NCBI GenBank assembly: GCA_030867875.1
Contig: JAOWCC010000273.1
Coordinates: 62,001 to 126,000 of the forward strand
Length of the DNA stretch: 64,000 nt
Direction of reading: 5' to 3'
Source: Actinernus sp. WN-2022
Lineage: Eukaryota > Cnidaria > Anthozoa > Actiniaria > Actinernidae
Part shown: in pieces, positions 26,263 through 37,239 of the stretch
Numbering within the stretch: the first letter of the stretch is position 1
Layout: every line of letters begins with the position of its first letter
Program-made: the position numbers and the translations under genes
The notes under the pieces: generated by a model
The model's input: the letters and a program-made list of their open reading frames with translations, nothing else
Databases searched by the model: none
Told to the model about the DNA's origin: nothing

Positions 26263-27255
26263 AGAGGTTATACTTTTTAAGTTAAAGACATTTGCTTGTA
26301 GTGTGTAGTGTTGAATACAAAGGCTATTGGTTTATTTCAAACCTTCTGCTTAATTTTTTAATCACAAAACGGTCTTGTTAGAAATCATGAAAGGACAACC
26401 TGACAGGAAAAGGAAAGATATATTAATATGAGAAAACAAATTAATAAACATCAGTCGACTTGATCCTGCACTGAGCGCTAGTACGTAGTAAAGAAACACT
26501 AGCAAATTAAGACTAGCAAGCATTATAAAGCAATGGACACGGAGGAACTGAGATATTTCAAATTTCAGTGAGATATCACCACAACGCAACTTTCCCCTGC
26601 ATTGAGTCAGAGTTCTCAATCCAGCCAAGTGATCTTTTACTAAACTCATTCACATTTACTACTGTAACAATCATGGCTTCAACGTCAGGCATTACCAATG
26701 ATACTACGTCTTCCACTGCTCCAGAACATGGCCATCATCCAATTCAGTAAACGCCATATCAAACGAATCTTAATACTCTGCCAACGCAACCACACTATTC
26801 GGTGTCAATCATCTGCAGTCCAAATGAGCTGTTCCCGTATACAAACCCATCGACCGCTAATTCCGTTTACCAGTGTACGAGCCTATCCTCCGTAGATACC
26901 AAATCAGTATGCACATGGCCCATTTTACAATGTGATGATAATGAGAAGCTCTCGTTTTCCTTAATGGCCCTTGTGTCCAACAACCAAGTCTGGCACCCAA
27001 ACCACCACAAGAACCCACTCAGGTTGCAAACTCTTCACTTAGCCAAGGACCGCCGGATTTTATTGAAACGATACAAACATTACGACCTCAGTTGTATGAC
27101 ATGGCAGGATTGCAAGAATTAGAAGAGCCTCCCGAGGGAAGCATGTACTCTGCATGGCGAAAGTCTGTTGTTCAGGCATGGAAACTAGTAAGTATTTTCA
27201 CTGCTTTATTGTACGAATTGACCAATGTAATTTTATTGCAGTTTTCATTTAATGT
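26263..27255 (+). repeat. Repeat Z, segment R3, copy 1
   Basis: It matches 57495-59580 apart from the MITE inserted there. It holds a possible first exon on the plus strand: ATGGCTTCAACGTCAGG at 26673, and a downstream frame (DFIETIQTLRPQLYDMAGL) up to the donor AAACTAGTAAGT at ~27189. Copy 2 has lost that ATG. It is followed by ~390 bp (27256-27641) without clear coding, then R1 copy 2. Confidence 0.8.
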
Positions 27256-27641
27256 TTTTTTTATGGAATTCAATGGGCGTTACGAAAACTGAGAACCTCT
27301 CAGTTTCAGCCAGCCCGAACTACGAAAACTACAAGGCTCGGTGTAATTTTCTACATTGAAAAGATAGTTATCCTTTATCCATTAATGTTAATAAGTGGCA
27401 ACGAATATATTATTGTCTTGTCTAAATTAATGAGGTTGTACCTAGAGGCGAGGCAATTGAAACAATTTGGGGACGAATGAATGATTTTGTTGTAGAAGGG
27501 CAGTTCAATTGCAGATTTCAAGTGAAGTAATTTTAATTTAGTGCATCGGTATATTCAGTATTGAGTATCTCAGTATTGAGCAAATATCAGATTGTGACGA
27601 ATTCCGGATAATCGAGGTACCCCAGATGCATTAAAAGAGGA

Positions 27642-29602
27642 TGCTCAGTACTCTAATTTAGCTGTCCTGTCCTTGAGAGAAACGTCAGGTGTCAGTTAGG
27701 CTTAGATTAATTCTTGTAATGTATTTTTGGCCCCTCGTGTCATCAATATTAGGGTACATCATAAATGTCAATCTGTAAATTTGTGCTCTAGAATTCGATA
27801 CCTATATACCCCTGCTTATAACAACAAAAAGTTGTACTGATCGATGATATATGAATTTGGTCATATTTGTTTGCCAATTTCAACCTTTTATTTCCAGCAT
27901 TAAATGGGCTATTACCTCATAGTTGCAAAGCTATCGAACAGATGTTTCGCATTGGTTTTACGAATTGCTGAAAACCACGAGAAAAAAAGTCATGCAACGT
28001 TATTGTCTGGACTTGTACAAAAAAATCAGAAAGCGAGAAGTATCATCTTCTATTCAATAAATTTGAAGGAAGAAGGACCTTTGAGGATTTAAGAAAACAT
28101 TGGGTGTGTATTTTTATTTTTACAACTGAATTTACAATTCGGTTAATATTTTAGTGATATCATGCATTATTGAAAAGTGATGTCAATTTTTACTGATAGC
28201 AGGAAGAAAAGACCAACCAGCAAAGTAGACAGAAGATGACAACAAGCAGGTACGTTGCAGCACACAACAACACTTTGACAGAAATAATACAGTGATATAA
28301 AAACTGAGAAAAGGAAAACTGGAGACTTTTTAAAACTATTTTGGGATCACACTTTTTTGCTTGTGATTTGCAGATGGCACATGAACTAAACAGGTTAAAA
28401 CAAAGAAATGCAGATCTTACAGTGAAGCTCGAACAAGTACACGCAATAAACAAACGAATAGTTTGGGTCGCCATGTACTGCAGCACAATAGAAAACTGAA
28501 ATGAATATATTCGAGTTACAAAACTTTTTATAAAACTAACCCACTGTAGTTGTTTTTTTGTCAAACCTCTTACTACCCTATACACTTCGCTTAAGTTATT
28601 TCGTTATTACATTGATGCTTAAATATTTGTGGTACACTTCCAGCGCTCTAGATGCCAAGATGGAAATATTATAAATCAATGTTAAGTTGTTCTACATAAG
28701 CATGCAATATGCTATCGAAGAGAGCAATAAAGAGCGAAAGAGGGCTAATCAGCTTATGGGGAAAAATCACACAATCGAAAAAGAAAGGAGGTACATGTAT
28801 GTAATTAATAAAGTATGTAATTAATAAAGTATGCCTGCCAATAAGGGCCATTCGTACCTACGAGAGGCAGTTAGCTGTGGCCTAACTAAGACGCAAAGTT
28901 CACAAAAATCTGCTATACGTGGACTTAATTAAGATGCGGCTTCAAATAGTTGCGATCATCAGTTTTTAACCGATGTACATGTACATGATCATTCGAGGTT
29001 TAGTCAAGCCCTAACGTATATGTAGAACTTAATTTGCAATATCGTTTATTAATTTCTTCACATTAACCCTATCTGTAATTGGGCCAACAGATTTTCTCCT
29101 GTTCACACATTGTCATATTCTTCAGTTTCAGGAATATGATCAATACACATCAGACGTCAATAACCTCATCAACGAAACATGCACCATCAGAAACGCTTTT
29201 ATGCTTAAATTTATGGGTAGGTTATTGAAAATCACACCAAAGAAAAGGGAACGAATACCAGTAACGCAAAGAAGGGAAAGGACCACTTCAAGACAGATGA
29301 ATACAAGGTCAGTTGTGCATGGTAGCTATGTAGTTATACTGCCGGATACTAGCAATGGCATGAATGATAAGCTTAACCTTTACATCTCTCTGCACGTAAT
29401 TCTGTAAGTCAATGTTGGGTGACATGGATGTGGTCGGGGTTTTACTTTTAGGTAACATTTGTCATTGGTATACATTGTACGCTTCCTGTTCGATTTTCGA
29501 TTTTGTTTTCTCTTTATTCGTGCCCAACATTTTTAGAAACGTTTTACGGGGAACTATTACGGCTTATCATTTCAAAAGGATGCGGCGTGCTGCACTCTAA
29601 GC
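27642..29602 (+). repeat. Repeat Z, segment R1, copy 2
   Basis: Homologous to 5207-7201. It carries the same exon-like pieces (27904-28088 with a 1-base deletion, 28376-28500, ~29130-29215). Its left flank, GCATTAAAAGAGGA before TGCTCAG, shows the uninterrupted sequence of the Polinton 2 insertion site. Divergence from copy 1 starts after CTCTAAGC. Confidence 0.85.
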
Positions 29603-31049
29603 TAAAGACATGCTGAATGTGATATCTGTTGGCTTTGCATAAACAGACCCCTGATCTCCCATCCTGCTTGCAAGAGTTTTGCTAGTGGACTCATTTCCGG
29701 CCTGAAATTGTATAGCAAATTTAAGTTGCGGTAGGATTTTTTTTTAAGTCTGAGATTCCTTTCTTGCACCTCAACGTCGGAGCAAGTACCAGTAACCCCA
29801 GATGGGTTTACTTGTACTTAGTAAACCGTAAAAAAAAAAAAACATCAAATCCGTTTAACAATAGTAAACATTGTCGAGTAGTTTCCCCAGCTATTGTGCC
29901 AGTTTACCATAAGAAAAGGGATATGTAAACAGCAACAATACTAATGAAATATAAGTAATTTATTTATCATATTTTAGGTGTTTAATGATGTTTGGAAGTC
30001 AATCAATAAATGTATAATCAATGAAAGGTTATACCACCCTGAGGTCACGAAAAACGGATATTTATTCTCTTGCCCCTCCTAACATCGTTTTCACCAACGA
30101 TGTACCAATAATCCATGCATTGCATTGATTATCTAATTTAGTATTATGTTATATCTTAAAATAAGCAAACAGAGTTAATTTTGGGTAAACCAGTTGCATG
30201 TCTTAAAAATATGAAACACCCGAAAAAGGTTAACCCAAGGCTTAAATATTTTGAATGGCTTGATGGACTCGGATGACACCAGTAGTGACAAAAAAGGATG
30301 AACACATCCAGCAATGTGTCTAGTGAGAACGTCCCTCTACTATATTTCACATTTGAAATTATAGACAAAGTCTGGGCCATGGACATGGGAGCTATTAAAC
30401 TGATGATAGATGCAGGTTTCTACACACGATTCAGTTTCACACTAAACATAATTTAAGCTACAATATTTGTAATTCATTCCAATCTTCCCATCCAATCAAA
30501 AGGAATCTAATACAGTATTCAAAACCATCAATGTAGGACATGAGCACTACCCGCCAATGCAGTTAATTATCACGACATTGTTGCCGATTTATTTACATCT
30601 CAGAACAGTTCTGATCAAGTGTTAGCGACGATAAAGCATTCAAGTTTTCGCAAGGTTGGTTTGATTCCTTTGTGTTATTCAATACCATCACGAGAGACCC
30701 GAAAATGTTACTTTTGCAAAAAAGAACAAAGTCAAATACAGTAATTTATGGTATAGTATTACTGAAAGTAAGAGGCGGTTAGGGAATATTAAAAACCATA
30801 ACCTTTTTCCTTTTGCAAACGGAAATCCTTACTCTGTCAGGTTCATATTACAGATCTTGCAAGCTTATTTAAAGCCATTTACCCTCACGTCTACAATGTC
30901 ACTTTTTGAAATTATTTGAGAAGTGTTTCCCCTTTTTATTTTCCTTGCTTTTAAGATATTATTTTACTATATTTTACTTATCTTTTAAGCTTGTGGACTT
31001 GGTTTTCCTGTTTTTGACCTCCTTGTAGTTCCATAGTATCATGTGCTGC
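29603..31049. other. No recognisable feature
   Basis: AT-rich DNA with short homopolymers and no convincing reading frame or repeat structure; probably intergenic or old repeat. Confidence 0.4.
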
Positions 31050-32365
31050 TGTTGCCATGGCTATGGCAATCTCTCTTTGAACAAATTCATGTGGAGAACA
31101 AATGCTGCACTATATTAGGTGATTTTAATATTAATTTATTAAATTATGAAAATCATACTCTAACAGAGGACTTTATAAACACTTTAAATTCACATTTCTT
31201 TGAACCCCATATACTCAAGCCTACTAGGATTACTAATTATTCCACAACTCTAATTGAAAATATTTTTTTTAATTCAATGGATTATCAAACTATTAGAAAA
31301 AACATACAAAAGAGATTATTCTAAACTTGATAAAGAATCTCTTTTGAATGAATTTGTTGATTGAATTTGTCTGTTGATTGGCTCAATGTATTATATGGTT
31401 CACAAAATGTTAATGAGATATTCAATTTATTTTTCGCCAAAACCTCAGATATTATTGATCGTCACATCCCATTAAGACAGCTATCTAGAAAGGAAGTTAG
31501 TTTTCACTTAAAACCCTGGATAACTCGAGGACTAAGATTTTCAATCAATACAAAGAACAAGCTATATAGACATTATATTAAAACAAGAAGTATTATTAGT
31601 CACTGTTAATATAAACTGTATAGGAATAAGCTGAATCACTTGCTGAAGCTTAGCAAAAAAAACTATGATATAGAATATTTCTCAAAAAAAAATAGTCTAA
31701 TGCAAAGACAATATGGAAAGGGATTAAGAGAATTAGTGAAAACCAAGTCCAAAGCCTCCCTTTCCCCTACTAGGATAGGAATAGGTAATCAGGTAATTAA
31801 TAATGTTAAGGAAATTGCCAATGAGTTCAATTACTTTTTTGCTAATATTGGGTTGAACCTAGCTGCATCTATCCCACTTACTAATTCATCTTTTAGAGAT
31901 TACTTAGATCAGCCACAACTTTCTAGTTTCTTCCTCTCTCCTACTACAGCATTGGAGATTGAAGATGTCATTAATACTTTTATTTCAGGTAAAGCAGCTG
32001 GGCCTTATAGTATTCCTGTATCAATCTTGAAGATTATATCCACATTTATATCCTACCCCTTAGAATATATCCTACCCCTCTTTAATTACTCTTTCAAATC
32101 TGGTATTGTCCCAGATCAATTTAAAGTTGCAAAAGTTATTCCAGTCTATAAAAAAAATGTGCTTTCTGTTTCTAATTATCGTCCCATCTCTTTACTTTCA
32201 ATATTCAACAAGATTCTTGAAAGACTAATGTATAATAGACTTATAAGTTATTTTAACAATTTATCTGTTATTTATGATCAGCAATTTGCATTTAGATCCA
32301 ATCATTCAACATTTCATGCACTCATTCTGTTAATTGACAAGATTAAACAATCTGTGACATTGCAC
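31050..32365 (+). pseudogene. Decayed LINE (endonuclease end and RT N-terminal part)
   Basis: Three frames in succession show one non-LTR retrotransposon with frameshifts: the C-terminal endonuclease (GDFNINLL near 31117-31145), a linker, then an RT start with KAAGPYSIPVSILK, VYKKNVLSVSNYRPISLLS and DQQFAFRSNHSTFHAL. The protein stops before the catalytic YxDD box, where the minisatellite starts. A CR1/Jockey-like affiliation is inferred from these motifs. It is dead. Confidence 0.8.
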
Positions 32366-32394
32366 GCGAAAACGTTAATATGGCTTTCGCAAAA

Positions 32395-32730
32395 AAACGG
32401 GTAACAAACGGCTTTTCGAGGCGTTCGAACGGCTTTTACTTCCGTTCGAACGACTTTTGCTTCCGTTCGAACGGCTTTTGCTTCCGTTTGAACGGCTTTT
32501 GCTTCCGTTCGAACGTCTTTTGCTTCCGTTCGAACGACTTTTTAGGCCATTTGAACGGCTTTGGCTTCCGTTTGAACGGCTTTGGCTTCCGTTTCAACGG
32601 CTCTTGCTTCCGTTCGAACGTCTTTTGCTTCCGTTCGAACGACTTTTTAGGCCATTTGAACGGCTTTGGCTTCCGTTTCAACGGCTTTGGCTTCCGTTTC
32701 AACGGCTCTTGCTTCCGTTCGCGCTCACAC
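32395..32730. repeat. 21-bp minisatellite with higher-order duplication
   Basis: Units of the type TTCCGTTCGAACGGCTTTTGC repeat about 15 times. A multi-unit block containing GACTTTTTAGGCCATTTGAACGG appears twice. Seven-residue repeats in open frames on both strands are a by-product of the 21-bp period. It sits where the LINE breaks off. Confidence 0.9.
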
Positions 32731-32879
32731 CTCGGAATTTGGAAAGTTTTTCCCCATTTGTTTTCTGACTTGCCTGACCTTACCCCTAATCCTGCCAGTA
32801 ACCCTGTTTGGTCGTTAACAAGTTTATCCTTTAGGGATTAACAGTGCCTTATTAACTGTCTTTGTGTTTTTGCTTTCAG

Positions 32880-33084
32880 CGTTTGCATTACCGCTCGCCC
32901 TCCGATAACCAGTGCTTCAAGTGTAACTGCGAGTCCATCGGCAGTCTAAGGGACCAGTGCGCGGTGCATGGTGGACAGTGTCCTTGTATTCAGACCTCCA
33001 GGAGGGGTGCATTGGTGGTGGGACGGCGCTGTGATACGTGCGATGACAAACAGAGCGAAATTATGAAGAACAAGGGTTGTGTTG
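32880..33084 (+). CDS. Laminin-EGF exon, CELSR/Flamingo type
   Basis: Acceptor TTTGCTTTCAG before 32880 and donor GTATGT after 33084 bound one exon of ~68 codons. The text is HYRSPSDNQCFKCNC, then GSLRDQCAVHGGQC, GRRCDTC and EIMKNKGC, the laminin-type EGF pattern and its neighbours in CELSR receptors (just before the hormone-receptor domain). It is an extracellular module of an adhesion GPCR. The frame is intact. It lies on the plus strand although the CELSR laminin-G exons nearby are on the minus strand. A separate gene with similar modules is possible. Confidence 0.75.
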
Positions 33085-34357
33085 GTATGTATTGAGATTA
33101 AACAACACAACGAACATAACATAACATAACTTTAACTAACTCAAGGGCGGATCCAGGATTCTCTGAGGGGGGAGGGGTGGGGTTGGATCATGGCAGCTTG
33201 TTTGTTTTTCATTATAAAAGGGACTGGATCCGCCTCAGTGTAACTAAAAGATTCGATCAATCAGAGAATTCAGAATGTTTGTGTAGGTTTCACAGACCAG
33301 CTATCCTGGGTTCCAGAGGCTCGAAGAAATAAAAGGCAATGGTGCGAGTTGCTTGAGGTGGCGTGTAATGTTTAAGTGCGAACGACGTTTTTGTAAACCA
33401 AAATGTTGTTGAGCGCTACCAAATATCAAAGACGCCGAAGACCAGCTTTGGAAACCTCCAATTTTCGATCAGACGCGACATTTTTATTAAATCCATTCTT
33501 TCATGACAGCCGACATAAAATTGGTCTCAGCAAACAATTGATTATTTGGCTCTCTTTTTCAATTTCATTGAAGTTGTAGTTATACAAATAGTTCGTACAT
33601 CTCAAGTGCAAACGCGATTACTAAAATAGAAATTCGTAGTTACAAAATTAGCAATATTTTCGTAGAGGACAACCATTATTTTAATATAGAACCATTTTTC
33701 TTGGCCTAGTGCGAAATAGCCCTTAGTAAATTCACAGTGAATTGCAAATTAAGAAATATTAAACCTGTTAAGTCCTATGCTAAGCTTTAAATAAGTTTTG
33801 TTGTTTGTTGTTTTTGCCGAAACATTTCAAATCAAATTTTAAAATCAATATTTAATTGTTCATGATTATTAATGATACTAGTTACTCCCCGTCTAGAGTT
33901 AAATCTCTGAGGAAAGCCCTGATGTGTGTCTCAAAAATGCAAGACAAGAGCTAACCAACAAACAGTGCTACCAAAACGAAACAAGTTCAGTTTTCGCCCT
34001 CCTTTCGGCACTCTGAATTTAACGGGACCTGAAACAACCATAGGGGCTGATCAACGTCTGGACCCGGGTAATCCACATATTGAATTGGAATCAAGCGTGT
34101 GACTACGTTAACCAGGGTCACTTAGACAACGAAAACTAAACACATTGCACAACGAAAATAAGGCATTCCAACTTGCAAATCGTAACATATCCATACGATT
34201 TTCTTCATTGAAAAGACTTCGACTTCAGAATTAGTCCACCAAATTAGTTGGAATGCTTTGTTTTCATTTTGCAATGTGATTGGTTCTCGTTGTCAAAGTT
34301 GTCAAAACCGGTACAAATTACAAAATACACGTGGTTCCAAGAATTCTGTGACTTTAC
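33085..34357. other. Intron or intergenic DNA
   Basis: No coding sequence seen. A fragment around 33350-33375 (GCGAGTTGCTTGAGGTGGCGTGT) has an inverted partner at ~37365-37390, so an old dispersed repeat is present. Confidence 0.4.
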
Positions 34358-34637
34358 CTTTTATGCAGCCTGTAAAACCATCTTCAATATAGGACTTGTC
34401 TTTTGGTCTGCTTGCATTATACACTTGTTTTCCTCCTACGATGAGTTCGGACGTGAACTCGAGCTGGATATTGGAGTGTTTGGTTGTTGCCTGATAAATG
34501 TAGTCAGCAGTAAGCCGCACAACATCCGTAAGCCACGTGACGTCCACGTGATGCCAGTTACCATCATCTACGTTCAGCTGGGACAAGGTTACGGTCAGTA
34601 ACTTGTCGTAATGGTATGAGAGTCGGCCATTGGTGAT
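34358..34637 (-). CDS. Laminin-G exon (second LamG), CELSR/Flamingo type
   Basis: Bounded by the acceptor TTTACCTTTAG and a donor GTAAAG on the minus strand. Encoded text includes LSQLNVDDGNWHHVDV, LEFTSELIVGGKQ and EDGFTGCIKG: the DG-WH and GF-GCI signatures of laminin-G domains. It is in order after the 35080 exon. Further downstream minus-strand exons (EGF, laminin-EGF) were not found on this strand. Confidence 0.78.
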
Positions 34638-35079
34638 CTAAAGGTAAAATTTAAGATTAAAAGAAAGTTAAAACCAATGAAGGGAAACCCTAGCCATTCT
34701 AGCCAGTCGTAAAACCAAACCTGAGCGAATCACGGAAACAAGTAAAAACCAATCACCGACTGAAATAATTCGTGATTCGTTTTACTTGAACCAATTATAG
34801 ATAACTAGAACGGATTTCAATTGAGTGTCGAAAGCAATCCGAGACTGCTTTGGTTTTGCGTTGGCTCAGTTTTCCTATTGGCTGCAAGTGGAAAAGGTTT
34901 TGTGATTATCAGCCAATCAAGTGCTAAACTAAATACCGATCACATTTTACGTTCTGCTCGTGCATCCGTAGATTTTCAAGACCTCAAGTGTACATATTTT
35001 GTACAGAAAATGGAGAGCCATAATACTGTGCAAATCACCAACATTTATTTCAAATGCGCATTACATGCCCCAACAATAC

Positions 35080-35243
35080 CTTCAGTACTCCATTATTAGA
35101 TCTGAATCGTGTCTCGATCAGGATACCGCTTGACCGTCTGGTCCTGAACATTAACGACTGTGACCATGGCAATGTGATTGACGTAGTCCGGTAGGTCTTA
35201 ACCATAATGCTTTGACCGGTGAACCGTATCTTGTACTTCATTT
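35080..35243 (-). CDS. Laminin-G exon (start of second LamG), CELSR type
   Basis: Acceptor TTGTTGGCAG and donor GTATTG on the minus strand. It encodes SITLPWSQSLMFRTRRSSGIL, the opening strands of the CELSR LamG2 (PW...LMFRTR). Frame open throughout. It follows the EGF-bearing exon at 35783. Confidence 0.72.
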
Positions 35244-35782
35244 CTGCCAACAAAACGGATGATCATGGTTAGCTAATTTTCACGTCAGAATAAAAAGCAA
35301 GCGGTTATTGATGTAGAATTTAAATGTGATACCAAGCGTATTTTCCAAAATTAAGAGTTCAAGTGACATGTATCACCAACTTAAGGCCGCAATCTTTTGG
35401 GACCATTCTGACAATAGGAATAACACAATAAACGAATACTAGTTCCCAAAAGAACACGAAACGAAATTATCTTGATGGTGGTGACCTGGGAACTACCAAC
35501 TCCGCCGGAAGCGCGCGTGCGCCAGAGGTTTCCCGCCAAAAGTTCCCAAAAGAATGCCATTTTGCATCTTCCGAGTAAACCGTATTCTGTTCATTCTGCT
35601 ATCACAAGCAGAATGAACAGAGTACTATATTCTATGCATTCCGAAAACGGAATACATCCCAAAAGAACACGATTAACGTCTATTCCGGCTATTCTTAATC
35701 CAGATTACTCCCAAAAGAATAAACCTAAATTTTGCAACGTTTGGCCTACAACGAAATAGCTTCTTGAGATCCAGTGACTCAC

Positions 35783-36069
35783 CATTTTCACACTGCTTTC
35801 CTCCGTAATTTTCAGGACAGCGACAAAAGTATGTGTCCCACGTGTTCGTACAGTTACCTCTCTTACACGGAGAATTACGGCAATTGTCCAACTTAATTGC
35901 GCACTTGGGATTCGTGCCGTTTTTCCTAACGGGTTTTGCGAAGTCCACCATTTGATAATCAATGTAAACACCCTTCAAATAGCCTGTGTAATGCCAACTA
36001 GCAATGGGATACCGTGTCTCTGGGGAGGGAAGGCCCCCTAGCAATAAGGGACCTGTGAGTTCTATGGAC
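35783..36069 (-). CDS. Exon with end of first LamG and an EGF domain, CELSR type
   Basis: Acceptor TTTCACTTTAG and donor GTGAGT bound 287 nt. Text: SIELTGPLLLGGLPSPE, then LKGVYIDYQMVDFAKPV (end of laminin G), then the EGF CRNSPCKRGNC-TNTWDTYFCRC-YGGKQC. This order is that of CELSR/Flamingo LamG1-EGF. Splice phase fits the preceding exon at 36780. Confidence 0.82.
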
Positions 36070-36414
36070 CTAAAGTGAAAGAGAATATACAAGTTAGTAT
36101 TAAAGGGGCTGTATCATGATGTTGCGCATGTGTCTTGTGTCAATGTGCGATTGGTAGCTGTTAATTGGCTACAAACAGTTAAATTACCCTCCCTCGATGC
36201 TTGATTGAAGACTAGATCCACACACAGTTTGTTAGTCATTATTGCATACATGTGCGTGTGCGTGAGGGCAGTGGTTGAGAAACTCCTAGAATACTCCATG
36301 TTCCAGCTGCCCCTGTAATACATATTTTGGTTTAAAATTTGACTCTACCCCATATTGACTCTATCTCTTATTGTAATATTATTTGTAAACTATCCTGTAT
36401 AACCTGCTCCTGAA

Positions 36415-36485
36415 GTGTTAAAGTGTTAAAGTGTTAAAGTGTTAAAGTGTTAAAGTGTTAAAGTGTAAATAAATAAATAAATATA

Positions 36486-36536
<51 letters not shown>

Positions 36537-36635
36537 ACAAACAAACAAACAAACAAACAAACAAACAAACAAACAAACAAACAAACAAATAAACAAATAA
36601 CTAACTAACTAACTAACTAAATAAATAAATAAAAT
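36415..36635. repeat. Compound microsatellite
   Basis: AAGTGTTA units (about 7), then AAAT tetranucleotides, AAAC tetranucleotides and CTAA units in succession. Confidence 0.95.
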
Positions 36636-36779
36636 GAAACTAATGAGCGGTACTTTATGTCAAATTTCCCACTCATGGAAGAAGGAATGTAATGAAATCC
36701 TGGCTTGATATGTCCCCTCCCCCTGGGTTAACTGCATAATCCCCTGGGCTAAACGGATACCCCCACCCCCAGGTCGTAC

Positions 36780-36895
36780 ATCGATGACTTCTTGCCTTTC
36801 AGCCGTTTGGCAGCAGCACAGCTATAAGAACCCTCCTGATTCCCGAACTGAACAGCGACAGCCAGCATACAGTCGTCTACAACCACGATACTTGT
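36780..36895 (-). CDS. Laminin-G exon (first LamG, inner part), CELSR type
   Basis: Acceptor TTTGTCTCAG before 36895. Text SIVVVDDCMLAVAVQFGNQ and GSYSCAAAKRLKGKK matches the CELSR LamG1 segment that precedes the TGPLLLGG stretch of the next exon. The donor GTACGA is weak but gives the right phase (AT + G = Met). Further upstream exons were not identified. Confidence 0.75.
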
Positions 36896-36931
36896 CTGAG
36901 ACAAACAATATATCACAGATCAATACAAGGT

Positions 36932-37220
36932 GCATGTGTGGGGTGCAAGGGGTTAGCGCATGACAAGTTGAGCATGCAAACCCGAGTTCAATTCCTGCGG
37001 CGGACCGGTGTCATAGTGGATTTGGACCCCCGCGGATGTGCACCCCCCGGTATTGTTCTCTTTTATCTAAGACCAATATCTAGACCCAGTGCAGCACATG
37101 TAAACCGGTATCAAAGCAGTGGAATTGGCTGGAATTGGGGTACAAACCCATTTGCTTCACTTGTCACGCACAAAGGTTTCACTATGCCGGAGGCTCAGAG
37201 ACAAATCAAATATATTTACT
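36932..37220 (+). mobile_element. tRNA-derived SINE-like sequence
   Basis: GGGTGCAAGGGGTTAGCGCA resembles a polymerase III A box region and GAGTTCAATTCC ~35 bp later a B box, followed by a non-tRNA body. The spacing fits a tRNA head. No target duplication was found, so the boundaries are approximate. Confidence 0.5.
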
Positions 37221-37239
37221 ATTTTCTCCTATTTGATTA

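Noticed and set aside
32380..32841. Long frames on both strands over the minisatellite
   Set aside because: A 21-bp period is divisible by three, so repeated seven-residue frames arise on both strands automatically.
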